From Pseudomonas iridis (GTDB lineage: Bacteria; Pseudomonadota; Gammaproteobacteria; Pseudomonadales; Pseudomonadaceae): a stretch of 64,000 nt of DNA. Shown here piece after piece: positions 17,802 through 26,428 of the stretch; the first letter of the stretch is position 1; every line of letters starts with the position of its first letter. The stretch covers positions 146,703 to 210,702 of the forward strand of contig NZ_JACXXO010000010.1 in NCBI RefSeq assembly GCF_017980685.1, written 5' to 3'. A program made the translations under genes and the position numbers. A model generated the notes under the pieces. That model ran no database searches. It had not been told where the DNA came from and worked only from the letters and a program-made list of their open reading frames with translations.

Positions 17802-18437
17802 GTGTGGGAATTGGTCAAATCCGGCGGCTGGATGATGCTGCCGATCATTCTGAGTTCCATCGCGGCCATGGCGATTGTCGCCGAGCGCCTGTGGACCCTG
17901 CGCGCCAGTCGCGTCACCCCCGAGCACTTGTTGGGCCAGGTCTGGGTCTGGATCAAGGACAAGCAGCTCAATAAAGAAAAACTCAAGGAATTGCGCGCCA
18001 ATTCGCCGCTGGGGGAAATCCTCGCCGCAGGCCTGGCCAACTCCAAGCATGGTCGCGAGATCATGAAAGAGTGCATCGAAGAGGCCGCTGCCCGGGTCAT
18101 TCACGAGCTCGAGCGCTACATCAATGCACTCGGCACCATCGCCGCCATGGCGCCGTTGCTGGGTTTGCTCGGCACCGTGCTCGGCATGATCGACATTTTC
18201 AGCGCGTTCACCGGTTCCGGCATGACCACCAACGCCTCGGTTCTGGCCGGTGGTATCTCCAAAGCGCTGATCACCACGGCTGCGGGCCTGATGGTCGGTA
18301 TTCCGGCGGTGTTCTTCCACCGTTTCCTGCAACGCCGCATCGATGAGCTGGTGGTGGGCATGGAGCAGGAAGCGATCAAACTGGTTGAAGTGGTGCAGGG
18401 CGACCGTGACGTCGACCTGGCTGAGGGCCGCGCGTGA
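17802..18437 (+). CDS. exbB: ExbB/TolQ-type proton channel protein
   Basis: 211 residues, inner membrane, three membrane segments (about 12-32, 110-130, 155-175) and the MotA/TolQ/ExbB signature LLGLLGTVLGMIDIFSAF. With ExbD it forms a proton-driven energiser of outer-membrane processes. GTG 17802 is chosen: GAGGGGACT precedes it by seven bases and the first residues WELVKSGGWMMLPII begin the first membrane segment; the longer frame overlaps the comEC stop without homology. No tonB is nearby. It overlaps exbD by four bases. I remember this pair in the same place before lpxK in P. aeruginosa (PA2983-2982). Confidence 0.92.
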   Translation: MWELVKSGGWMMLPIILSSIAAMAIVAERLWTLRASRVTPEHLLGQVWVWIKDKQLNKEKLKELRANSPLGEILAAGLANSKHGREIMKECIEEAAARVIHELERYINALGTIAAMAPLLGLLGTVLGMIDIFSAFTGSGMTTNASVLAGGISKALITTAAGLMVGIPAVFFHRFLQRRIDELVVGMEQEAIKLVEVVQGDRDVDLAEGRA

Positions 18438-18862
18438 AATTCCGTCGCAAGCCCCGGGAAACCGTAGACATCAACCTCGCGTCGCTGATCGACGTGGTGT
18501 TCATCCTCCTGCTGTTTTTCGTCGTGACCACCACATTTACTCGCGAAACCCAATTGCGCGTGGATCTGCCGGAAGCGGTCAGCGGCTCGCCGGCCGAAGA
18601 TCAGCAACTCAAGCAACTGGATGTCGCCATTAGCGCCGAGGGCGTGTTTTCGGTGAATAACAAGGTTTTGCCGAAAAACGATCTGGCGACGCTGATGGAA
18701 GCCATGCAGAAAGAATCCAACGGCGATACCAGCATGCCGTTGTCGATCAGTGCCGATGGCAAGGCTCAGCATCAATCAGTGATCACCGCCATGGACGCGG
18801 CCGGCAAGCTCGGTTTCAGCCATCTGCGCATGACCACGGTCGAGGCGGCGCCTAAATCCTGA
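18434..18862 (+). CDS. exbD: ExbD/TolR-type proton channel protein
   Basis: 142 residues with one N-terminal membrane helix (about 17-37: ASLIDVVFILLLFFVVTTTF) containing the essential Asp, then a periplasmic domain. GTG start overlaps the exbB stop (GTGA), and its own stop overlaps the lpxK ATG, so the three are coupled. Partner of ExbB; the position beside lipid A genes hints at a role in envelope maintenance, but this is inference. Confidence 0.93.
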   Translation: MKFRRKPRETVDINLASLIDVVFILLLFFVVTTTFTRETQLRVDLPEAVSGSPAEDQQLKQLDVAISAEGVFSVNNKVLPKNDLATLMEAMQKESNGDTSMPLSISADGKAQHQSVITAMDAAGKLGFSHLRMTTVEAAPKS

Positions 18863-19872
18863 TGAGCCTGTCCGATCGTTTGCTCGCCGCGTGGTATCAG
18901 GGGCACCCGGCCCTGACGCTGTTGCGGCCGCTGGAAATGCTCTATCGGCGCGTCGTCATCGGCAAGCGCCAGCGTTTTCTCGACGGTGAAGGCGAAATCT
19001 ATCAGCCGCCGGTGCCATTGATCGTGGTTGGCAACATCACGGTCGGCGGCACCGGCAAGACGCCGATGATTCTCTGGTTGATCGAGCATTGCCGGCGCAG
19101 GGGAGTGCGCGTGGGCGTGGTCAGCCGTGGTTACGGCGCCAAACCACCGCAGTTGCCCTGGCGGGTCGAGGCCGATCAAAGCGCCGACATTGCTGGCGAC
19201 GAACCCTTGCTGATCGTGCAACGCACGGGCGTGCCGCTGATGATCGACCCCAATCGCAGCGCCGCCGTCAAAGCCTTGTGCGCCAGTGAACCGCTGGATC
19301 TGATCCTCTCCGACGATGGCATGCAGCACTACCGACTGGCGCGAGATCTGGAGCTGGTGCTGATCGACGCCGCCCGTGGCCTGGGCAATAAGCGCTGCTT
19401 GCCGGCAGGTCCTTTGCGCGAGCCGATCGAACGTCTGCAAAGCGTTGACGGCGTGCTGTTCAACGGTGCCAACGAGGACCGCGACGACGGTTTCGCTTTC
19501 CGCCTGCAACCCACCGCGCTGATCAATCTGCGCAGTGGCGAACGCAAGCCGTTTGATCATTTTCCGGTCGGGCAGGCGCTGCATGCGGTGGCCGGGATCG
19601 GTAATCCGCAACGTTTCTTCAATACCCTCGAAGCGCTAGACTGGCGGCCAGTCCCCCATGCGTTTGCCGATCACGCCGAGTACAGCGTGCAGGCCTTGAA
19701 TTTCACACCGTCATTGCCGTTGGTGATGACTGAAAAGGACGCGGTGAAGTGCCGTGCCTTCGCGGCTGCCGACTGGTGGTATCTGGCGGTCGATGCCGTG
19801 CCGTCGCCGGCCTTTGTGGCCTGGTTCGACACACAGCTGATACGCCTGTTGCCGGATCGTCTTTTGCCTTAA
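18862..19872 (+). CDS. lpxK: Tetraacyldisaccharide 4'-kinase LpxK
   Basis: Phosphorylates the 4' position of lipid A disaccharide at the inner membrane, the sixth step of the Raetz pathway. 336 residues, usual length. P-loop NITVGGTGKTP near residue 55-66, then GVVSRGYGAK and the DDGMQHYRLARDLELVLID segment near the active site. N-terminal amphipathic helix (LLAAWYQGHPALTLLRPLEML) is the membrane contact. TGATG overlap with exbD. It leads a run of envelope-precursor genes (kdsB, murB). Confidence 0.96.
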   Translation: MSLSDRLLAAWYQGHPALTLLRPLEMLYRRVVIGKRQRFLDGEGEIYQPPVPLIVVGNITVGGTGKTPMILWLIEHCRRRGVRVGVVSRGYGAKPPQLPWRVEADQSADIAGDEPLLIVQRTGVPLMIDPNRSAAVKALCASEPLDLILSDDGMQHYRLARDLELVLIDAARGLGNKRCLPAGPLREPIERLQSVDGVLFNGANEDRDDGFAFRLQPTALINLRSGERKPFDHFPVGQALHAVAGIGNPQRFFNTLEALDWRPVPHAFADHAEYSVQALNFTPSLPLVMTEKDAVKCRAFAAADWWYLAVDAVPSPAFVAWFDTQLIRLLPDRLLP

Positions 19873-19894
19873 CTCTTTTATCCAGGGAATGTTC

Positions 19895-20080
19895 ATGGAC
19901 ACCAAATTGCTCGACATCCTCGCGTGCCCTATCTGCAAAGGCCCGCTCAAGCTCAGCGCCGACAAGACCGAACTGATCAGCAAGGGCGCCGGCCTGGCGT
20001 ACCCGATCCGTGACGGCATCCCGGTCATGCTCGAAAGTGAAGCCCGCACCCTGACCACCGATGAGCGTCTGGATAAATGA
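19895..20080 (+). CDS. Trm112-family small zinc-binding protein
   Basis: 61 residues, starting MDTKLLDILACPICKGPL, the usual form of bacterial Trm112/YcaR proteins between lpxK and kdsB. Only the first CxxC pair (C12, C15) is present, as in other bacterial members. ATG 19895 has CAGGGAA before it; ATG 19889 is closer to that site and less likely. It overlaps kdsB by four bases. Eukaryotic relatives activate methyltransferases; the bacterial role is uncertain. Confidence 0.88.
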   Translation: MDTKLLDILACPICKGPLKLSADKTELISKGAGLAYPIRDGIPVMLESEARTLTTDERLDK

Positions 20081-20841
20081 CCACTGCCTTCACCGTTGTC
20101 ATTCCGTCGCGTTACGCTTCGACCCGGCTGCCGGGTAAACCGCTGCTGGACATTGCCGGCAAGCCGATGATCCAGCACGTCTGGGAACAGGCGAGCAAAA
20201 GCAGCGCCACTCGTGTGGTAGTGGCAACCGACGATGCGCGCATCGTCGAGGCCTGCAAAAGCTTTGGCGCCGAAGTGGTGCTGACCCGTGAAGATCACAA
20301 CTCCGGCACCGATCGTCTGGCCGAAGTCGCGGCGAAACTGGGCCTTGAGCCTGACGCAATCGTGGTCAATGTGCAGGGCGACGAGCCGCTGATTCCGCCA
20401 AGCGTGATCGATCAGGTCGCCGCCAATCTTGCGGCCCACACCGAAGCGCGCATGGCCACGCTGGCCGAGCCGATCGAAGACGTGCAAACCCTGTTCAACC
20501 CGAACGTGGTCAAGGTCGTCAGCGACCTCAATGGTCTGGCGCTGACCTTCAGCCGTGCAACCTTGCCGTGGGCGCGCGATGCGTTTGCCAAGAGCCGCGA
20601 GCAATTGCCTGATGGCGTACCGTATCGTCGCCACATCGGCATTTATGCCTACCGCGCCGGATTCCTTCAGGACTTCGTCAGTTGGGGGCCGTGCTGGCTG
20701 GAAAACACTGAATCGCTGGAGCAACTGCGTGCCCTGTGGCACGGCGTGCGGATTCATGTCGCCGACGCGCTGATCGCGCCGCCGACCGGTGTCGACACCG
20801 TCGAAGACCTTGAGCGCGTTCGTCGCCTGCTGGAGGCTTGA
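20077..20841 (+). CDS. kdsB: 3-deoxy-manno-octulosonate cytidylyltransferase KdsB
   Basis: Makes CMP-KDO from CTP and KDO for the lipopolysaccharide inner core. 254 residues. N-terminal nucleotide-binding motif VIPSRYASTRLPGKPL, then EDHNSGTDRLAEV and VVNVQGDEPLIPP, all family hallmarks. ATGA overlap with the Trm112-like gene and overlap with the next gene show tight coupling with lipid A synthesis genes. Confidence 0.97.
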   Translation: MTTAFTVVIPSRYASTRLPGKPLLDIAGKPMIQHVWEQASKSSATRVVVATDDARIVEACKSFGAEVVLTREDHNSGTDRLAEVAAKLGLEPDAIVVNVQGDEPLIPPSVIDQVAANLAAHTEARMATLAEPIEDVQTLFNPNVVKVVSDLNGLALTFSRATLPWARDAFAKSREQLPDGVPYRRHIGIYAYRAGFLQDFVSWGPCWLENTESLEQLRALWHGVRIHVADALIAPPTGVDTVEDLERVRRLLEA

Positions 20842-21305
20842 TGCGGGTTTTGTTTGTGTGCCTGGGCAACATTTGCCGTTCGCCCACGGCCGAAGGCGTG
20901 TTGCGCCGCAAACTGCGTGAAGCAGGGCTGGCAGGTCAGGTCGAAGTGGCCTCCGCTGGCACCGGTGACTGGCACGTCGGCAATCCGCCGGACAAACGCA
21001 GCCAGGCCGCGGCCAAAGTGCGCGGTTATGATCTGTCGGCGCAACGCGCGCAGCAAGTCAGCCGTGCCGATTTCGCCAGTTACGATTTGATCCTGGCCAT
21101 GGACAACAGCAACCTGCGCAACCTCAAGGCTCTGCAACCGTCCACTGGCAAGGCCGAGCTGGATCTGTTCCTGCGTCGTTATGCCGGTGTCGTCGATGAA
21201 GTGCCGGATCCCTATTACGACGGCGACCAGGGTTTCGAGCAGGTGCTGGATCTGATCGAAGCGGCCTGTGACCAACTGCTGATCGAAGTAAAGGGCCGGT
21301 TATGA
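20841..21305 (+). CDS. Low-molecular-weight protein tyrosine phosphatase
   Basis: 154 residues. The catalytic loop C7-LGNIC-R13-S is intact, and the general acid is D in VPDPYYDG near residue 118. GGAGG lies just before ATG 20841; the TTG at 20838 is less likely. It overlaps kdsB and murB by one and four bases. LMW phosphatases often control exopolysaccharide tyrosine kinases, but no such kinase lies here, so the target is unknown. I remember the orthologue PA2978 in the same position. Confidence 0.94.
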   Translation: MRVLFVCLGNICRSPTAEGVLRRKLREAGLAGQVEVASAGTGDWHVGNPPDKRSQAAAKVRGYDLSAQRAQQVSRADFASYDLILAMDNSNLRNLKALQPSTGKAELDLFLRRYAGVVDEVPDPYYDGDQGFEQVLDLIEAACDQLLIEVKGRL

Positions 21306-22321
21306 GTTTGCTGGTGCAACCCCGGGTTTCCCTGAAACCGTTCAACAGTTTTGGCGTGGACGTTCACGCGCAGCTGTTCGCCGAAGCCCGCTGCGACGCC
21401 GATGTCCGCGAAGCGCTGGCGTATGCCGAGTCTCACGATGTGCCTCTGCTGGTAATCGGTGGTGGCAGCAACTTGCTGCTGACCGCTGACATTGCGGCGC
21501 TGGTGCTGCGCATGGCCACGCGCGGTATCCGCGTGATCAGCGATGACGGCAGTCGCGTGGTGATCGAAGCCGAAGCGGGCGAGCCGTGGCATCCCTTTGT
21601 GCAGCACACTTTGGCGCAGGGTTTATCCGGGCTGGAAAATCTCAGCCTGATCCCCGGCACCGTTGGCGCTGCGCCGATGCAAAACATCGGTGCCTACGGC
21701 GTCGAGATCAAGGATGTGTTCGCCGGACTCACCGCGCTGGATCGCCACACTGGCGAACTGCGCGATTTCAGCCTCGAAGAATGCAACTTTGCCTACCGTG
21801 ACAGCGTGTTCAAGCAGCAGCCGGGGCGTTGGCTGATCCTGCGGGTACGCTTCAAGCTCGACCGCGCTGCACATCTGCATCTGGAATACGGCCCGGTACG
21901 TCAGCGCCTGACCGAGCAGGGCATCGAGCAACCGACGCCCAGCGACGTCAGCCGGGCAATTTGCAGTATTCGCAGCGAAAAACTCCCGGACCCGGCAGTG
22001 CTCGGCAATGCCGGCAGCTTTTTCAAGAATCCGTTGGTGCCGGCAGCGCTGGTGGCGCAGATCAAGACGCAGCATCCGGATCTGGTGGCCTACGCCCAAC
22101 CGGACGGGCAGATGAAACTCGCCGCCGGTTGGCTGATCGAACGTGCCGGCTGGAAAGGTTTCCGTGAGGCCGATGCCGGCGTGCATAAGTTGCAGGCGCT
22201 GGTGCTGGTCAACTACGGCGCGGCGACCGGCCTGCAGTTGCTCGACTTGGCGCAGCGTATCCAGAAAGACATTAGCGAACGTTTCAATGTCGAACTGGAA
22301 ATGGAGCCCAATCGGTATTGA
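21302..22321 (+). CDS. murB: UDP-N-acetylenolpyruvoylglucosamine reductase MurB
   Basis: FAD/NADPH enzyme that completes UDP-N-acetylmuramate for peptidoglycan. 339 residues, the long type-I form typical of gamma-proteobacteria. FAD-binding VIGGGSNLLLTAD, the substrate loop PGTVGAAPMQNIGAYGVE with its active-site residues, and the serine region LGNAGSFFKNP are clear; the C-terminal E in ELEME fits the catalytic Glu region. Last gene of the overlapping run from exbB; an intrinsic terminator follows at 22447. Confidence 0.97.
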   Translation: MSLLVQPRVSLKPFNSFGVDVHAQLFAEARCDADVREALAYAESHDVPLLVIGGGSNLLLTADIAALVLRMATRGIRVISDDGSRVVIEAEAGEPWHPFVQHTLAQGLSGLENLSLIPGTVGAAPMQNIGAYGVEIKDVFAGLTALDRHTGELRDFSLEECNFAYRDSVFKQQPGRWLILRVRFKLDRAAHLHLEYGPVRQRLTEQGIEQPTPSDVSRAICSIRSEKLPDPAVLGNAGSFFKNPLVPAALVAQIKTQHPDLVAYAQPDGQMKLAAGWLIERAGWKGFREADAGVHKLQALVLVNYGAATGLQLLDLAQRIQKDISERFNVELEMEPNRY

Positions 22322-22653
22322 GGCAGCTACAAGCTATAAGCTATAAGCGGCAAGCTACACTGCGTCATGAGTGCCAAACCGCTTTTTCTTGCAGCTTGTA
22401 GCTTATAGCTAGCAACTTTGCAGATGTAGCTAAAAGCTCGCAACTGAAAAGCCCTGTCTCAGCAGGGCTTTTTTGTTAATCCTGGGTTAACTTAGCGAGC
22501 TAACGATACCGTTCATTTGCTCCACCAAAGGCCCGGTGCAGACCTTCCCGTCGGCACAAGAGAGCCCATTAGCCTGAGTCGATCTGCGCGAAACCACCGC
22601 TGACTTTCCGGCGGCAGATTGCTCGACCCCATAACCTCCAAAAATATGCGGGC
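22322..22653. repeat. Gap with a heptamer-based inverted repeat, then nothing recognisable
   Basis: Positions 22325-22440 hold repeated AAGCTATAAGC/AAGCTACAAGC-like 7-mers; the left arm (AGCTACAAGCTATAAGCTAT, 22325-22344) is answered by GCAGCTTGTAGCTTATAGCT (22392-22411) in reverse, making a loose hairpin. A terminator follows. From 22480 to 22653 I see no clear promoter, operator or gene. Confidence 0.6.
22447..22475 (+). terminator. Terminator of the exbB-murB operon
   Basis: Stem AAAAGCCCTG / CAGGGCTTTT with loop TCTCAG and a continuing T run. Confidence 0.88.
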
Positions 22654-22659
22654 GTGCCC

Positions 22660-23130
22660 ATGATTACCCTGAAACTCAATGGCCAAGACCATTCACTCGA
22701 TGTCACCGAAGACATGCCGCTGTTGTGGGCGATTCGTGATGTCGCCGGTTACAACGGCACCAAATTCGGTTGCGGCATGGGCCTTTGCGGCGCTTGCACC
22801 ATTCATATCGATGGTTTGCCGGCGCGCAGTTGCATCACGCCGATCGGCTCGGTAGTCGGCCAGAACGTCACCACTATCGACAACCTGCACGCCGACCCTG
22901 TCGGGCAAGTCGTCCAGCAAGCCTGGCTCGACAGCGCCGTGGCCCAGTGCGGTTTTTGTCAGGGCGGGCAGATCATGTCGGCCACCGCTTTGCTCAAAAC
23001 CAATCCAAACCCGAGCGACGAGCAGATCGAAGAGGCCATGGTCGGCAACATTTGCCGCTGCGGCACCTATAACCGGATCAAAACCGCGATTCGCCAGGCT
23101 TCCACCCACCTGAAGGAGGCCAAGGCATGA
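22660..23130 (+). CDS. iorA: (2Fe-2S) subunit of a molybdenum hydroxylase, IorA type
   Basis: 156 residues. Plant-type cluster motif GCGMGLCGACT near residue 37-47 and the second cluster motif QCGFCQGGQI ... ICRCGTYNRI in the C-terminal helical domain. It passes electrons from the molybdenum subunit encoded next, to an unknown acceptor. ATG 22660 is preferred to the GTG two codons upstream; no strong ribosome binding site is visible. Overlaps iorB by four bases. Relatives act on isoquinoline, aldehydes or N-heterocycles; the substrate cannot be read from sequence. Confidence 0.9.
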   Translation: MITLKLNGQDHSLDVTEDMPLLWAIRDVAGYNGTKFGCGMGLCGACTIHIDGLPARSCITPIGSVVGQNVTTIDNLHADPVGQVVQQAWLDSAVAQCGFCQGGQIMSATALLKTNPNPSDEQIEEAMVGNICRCGTYNRIKTAIRQASTHLKEAKA

Positions 23131-25448
23131 GTCGCCTGCCGAATGATTTCGCCCTGAGCAATCTCAGTCGCCGTGGCTTCCTTAAAGGCGCAACCGCCAC
23201 CGGAGCATTGGTGCTGGCGGCGAGTTGGGGGTGGCAGGATGCGTTGGCCGAAGACAAGCCGAAGCAGTTCGGTGCCGATGGCATGCCCAACGGCTGGATC
23301 GACGATCCGAAGGTCTACGTCAGCATCGCCACCGACGGCACGGTGACTGTTGTGTGTAACCGTTCCGAGATGGGCCAGGGCGTACGCACCAGCCTGACCA
23401 TGGTTGTCGCCGACGAACTGGAAGCTGATTGGGCGCACGTCAAAGTGCAGCAGGCGCCGGGCGATGAAGTGCGTTTCGGCAATCAGGACACTGATGGTTC
23501 GCGCAGCATGCGTCACTGGTACGAGCCGATGCGTCGTTGCGGCGCGGCAGCCCGTACGATGCTTGAGCAAGCGGCGGCTGCGCAGTGGAAAGTGCCGGTG
23601 GGCGAATGCCATGCGCAATTGCATAAAGTCATTCACAAGCCGTCCGGGCGTGAGCTGGGTTATGGCGAGCTCGCCGCTGCGGCCAGTGCGTTGGCGGTAC
23701 CGGCGCGCGACAGTCTGCGCCTCAAGCAGCCGTCAGAATTTCGCTACATCGGCAAGGAAGGCACCAAAGCCATCGACGGTGACGACATCGTCAAAGGCCG
23801 CGCGGTATACGGCGCAGACGTGCATTTCGACGGCATGCTGTACGCGACCATCGCCCGTCCGGCGGTGTACGGCGGCAAGGTCAAATCCGTGGATGACAGC
23901 GCGGCGCTGAAAGTGCCCGGCGTGATAAAAGTCATGCAGATCGAAGGCCGTCCACTGCCTTCGGAGTTTCAACCGTTGGGCGGTGTTGCCGTGGTTGCCA
24001 GCAACACCTGGGCGGCAATCAAGGGCCGCGAGGCGCTGAAGATCGAGTGGGACGATGGCCCGAACGCCAGTTACGACTCGATCGCTTATCGCAAGGAACT
24101 GGAAGCCGCGTCGCTGAAGCCCGGCAAAGTGGTGCGCAACACCGGCGATATCGACAAGGCGCTGAGCAGTGCTGCCAGCAGCCTGGAAGCTTCTTATTAT
24201 TTGCCGCATCTGGCGCAGGCGCCGATGGAGCCGATGGTGGCCATCGCCCGTTTCAACGACGGCATTTGCGAGGCATGGGCGCCGAGCCAGGCACCGCAGG
24301 TGACGCGTGAACGCATCGCTGAGCGACTGGGGCTGCCATTCGATAACGTCACCGTCAATGTGACGCTGCTGGGTGGCGGTTTCGGGCGCAAATCGAAACC
24401 GGACTTCGTCATTGAAGCGGCGATTCTCGCCAAGGAGTTTCCTGGCAAGGCCGTGCGGGTGCAGTGGACGCGCGAGGACGACGTGCACAACTCGTATTTC
24501 CATACCGTGTCCGCCGAATACCTGAAGGCGGGCGTGGGCAAGGACGGCATGCCCTCCGGCTGGTTGCATCGCACCGTGGCGCCGAGCATCACCGCGCTGT
24601 TTGCGCCGGGCATGAACCACGAAGCCGCGTTCGAACTGGGCATGGGCTTCACCAACATGGCCTACGCCATTCCCAATGTGCGTCTGGAAAACCCGGAAGC
24701 GAGGGTGCACACACGGGTCGGCTGGTATCGCTCGGTGTCGAACATTCCTCATGGTTTCGCGATCCAGAGTTTCGTCGATGAACTGGCGCACAAGGCCGGT
24801 GTGGATCCGCTCAAATATCAGATCAAGCTGCTTGGCCCGGACCGGCAGATCGATCCACGCACCTTGAGCGAAGAGTGGAACTACGGCGAATCCCCTGAGC
24901 GTTATCCGATCGACACCGGTCGTATGCGCGCCGTGCTGGAAACCGCGGCCAAGGCAGCCGGTTGGGGTCGTCAACTGCCAAAGGGTCGTGGCCTGGGGCT
25001 GGCGGTGCATTACAGCTTCGTCACTTACGTGGCGGCGGTGATCGAAGTCGAGGTCAAGGACGATGGCACGCTGATCGTGCACAAGGCTGACATCGCCGTG
25101 GATTGCGGGCCGCAGATCAATCCTGAACGCATTCGCTCGCAGTTTGAGGGCGCATGCGTGATGGGCCTGGGCAACGCCGTGCTGGGTGAAATCAGTTTCA
25201 AGGACGGCAAGGTTCAGCAGGACAATTTCCATATGTACGAAGTGGCGCGCATGTCGCTGGCGCCGAAGGAAGTTGCCGTGCATCTGGTCACGCCACCGGG
25301 CGATGTGCCGTTGGGCGGCGTCGGTGAGCCGGGCGTACCGCCGATTGCGCCGGCACTGTGCAATGCGATCTTCGCCGCTACCGGCAAACGCATCCGCAAC
25401 CTGCCGGTGCGTTATCAGTTGCAGGGCTGGCAGAAGGCAGAGGCCTGA
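23127..25448 (+). CDS. iorB: Molybdopterin-binding subunit of a Tat-exported aldehyde/N-heterocycle oxidoreductase, IorB type
   Basis: 773 residues. A twin-arginine signal, LSRRGFLKGA at 13-22 followed by a hydrophobic stretch ending near ASWGWQDALA, predicts export of the folded complex to the periplasm, probably with IorA carried along. MoCo-binding features include GGGFGRKSKPDF and the active-site Glu region LGGVGEPGVPPIAPALC near the C terminus. There is no FAD subunit gene, so electrons probably go to a cytochrome. Followed by overlapping XdhC and MocA-like genes that would finish its cofactor. Confidence 0.9.
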   Translation: MSRLPNDFALSNLSRRGFLKGATATGALVLAASWGWQDALAEDKPKQFGADGMPNGWIDDPKVYVSIATDGTVTVVCNRSEMGQGVRTSLTMVVADELEADWAHVKVQQAPGDEVRFGNQDTDGSRSMRHWYEPMRRCGAAARTMLEQAAAAQWKVPVGECHAQLHKVIHKPSGRELGYGELAAAASALAVPARDSLRLKQPSEFRYIGKEGTKAIDGDDIVKGRAVYGADVHFDGMLYATIARPAVYGGKVKSVDDSAALKVPGVIKVMQIEGRPLPSEFQPLGGVAVVASNTWAAIKGREALKIEWDDGPNASYDSIAYRKELEAASLKPGKVVRNTGDIDKALSSAASSLEASYYLPHLAQAPMEPMVAIARFNDGICEAWAPSQAPQVTRERIAERLGLPFDNVTVNVTLLGGGFGRKSKPDFVIEAAILAKEFPGKAVRVQWTREDDVHNSYFHTVSAEYLKAGVGKDGMPSGWLHRTVAPSITALFAPGMNHEAAFELGMGFTNMAYAIPNVRLENPEARVHTRVGWYRSVSNIPHGFAIQSFVDELAHKAGVDPLKYQIKLLGPDRQIDPRTLSEEWNYGESPERYPIDTGRMRAVLETAAKAAGWGRQLPKGRGLGLAVHYSFVTYVAAVIEVEVKDDGTLIVHKADIAVDCGPQINPERIRSQFEGACVMGLGNAVLGEISFKDGKVQQDNFHMYEVARMSLAPKEVAVHLVTPPGDVPLGGVGEPGVPPIAPALCNAIFAATGKRIRNLPVRYQLQGWQKAEA

Positions 25449-26428
25449 TGGACAGCGTGGATCTGAATGTCCTGCGCAGCGTGCTCGAATGGCGCCGCGC
25501 CGGCCAGCGGGTGGTGCTGTTCAGTGTGGTGCAGACCTGGGGCACCGCGCCTCGGTCGCCCGGCGCCATGCTCGCCTTGCGTGAGGATGGCGTGGTAATT
25601 GGCTCGGTGTCCGGCGGCTGCGTCGAGGATGACTTGATCGCCCGGCTGCACGACGGGCGCATTGCCACTGACGGGCCACCGGTGCAACTGATCACCTATG
25701 GCGTCACGCGTGAAGAGGCGGCGCGGTTCGGCTTGCCGTGTGGCGGCACGTTGCGCCTGACAGAAGAGCGGGTCGGCGACCCGGCGTGGGTCGCCGAACT
25801 GCTTGCGCGATGTGAAGCCCACGAGATCGTTGCCCGTGAGTTGAACATTGAAACGGGTGAAGTGGTGTTGACGCCCGCGAGCAAATCCGACGCGCTGGCG
25901 TTCGATGGCAAGACCCTGCGCGCGATTTACGGCCCGCGCTGGCGTCTGCTGTTGATCGGCGCCGGTCAGTTGTCGCGGTATGTGGCGGACATGGCGCGAC
26001 TGCTGGATTTCGAGGTGCTGATCTGCGATCCGCGCACCGAGTTCGTCTACGGCTGGGAAGAACAGCATGGTCGTTTCGTTCCGGGTATGCCGGATGATGC
26101 GGTGCTGAACATCCAGACCGACGAGCGCACGGCGATTGTCGCGCTGACCCACGATCCGCGGCTGGACGACATGGCGTTGCTCACCGCGCTCGATTCGCCG
26201 GCCTTTTATGTCGGAGCACTGGGTTCGAGGGTCAACAGTCAGAAACGCCGGGAGAATCTCGCTCAGCTAGGCTTGTCAGTAGACGCGATCAAGCGTTTGC
26301 ACGGGCCGATCGGTCTGCACATTGGCAGTCACTCGCCGGCGGAAATTGCCTTGTCCTTGCTCGCGGAGATCGTGGCGATCAAGAACGGGGTGGAGTTGAA
26401 ACAAAAGAAGTCAGTGGAGGGCGCATGA
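25448..26428 (+). CDS. XdhC-family molybdenum cofactor insertion factor
   Basis: 326 residues. N-terminal XdhC/CoxI domain with TWGTAPRSPGAMLALREDG, then GSVSGGCVEDDL (cofactor-interacting Cys) and a C-terminal Rossmann domain LLLIGAGQLSRYVADMARLL. XdhC proteins bind the molybdenum cofactor, promote its sulfuration and deliver it to xanthine-dehydrogenase-type enzymes. TGATG overlap with iorB and overlap with the next gene argue it serves this enzyme. Confidence 0.9.
   Translation: MDSVDLNVLRSVLEWRRAGQRVVLFSVVQTWGTAPRSPGAMLALREDGVVIGSVSGGCVEDDLIARLHDGRIATDGPPVQLITYGVTREEAARFGLPCGGTLRLTEERVGDPAWVAELLARCEAHEIVARELNIETGEVVLTPASKSDALAFDGKTLRAIYGPRWRLLLIGAGQLSRYVADMARLLDFEVLICDPRTEFVYGWEEQHGRFVPGMPDDAVLNIQTDERTAIVALTHDPRLDDMALLTALDSPAFYVGALGSRVNSQKRRENLAQLGLSVDAIKRLHGPIGLHIGSHSPAEIALSLLAEIVAIKNGVELKQKKSVEGA

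Noticed and set aside
23733..25283. Long antisense frame inside the molybdopterin subunit gene
   Set aside because: Shadow of GC-rich codon use; no start signal and no recognisable protein sequence.
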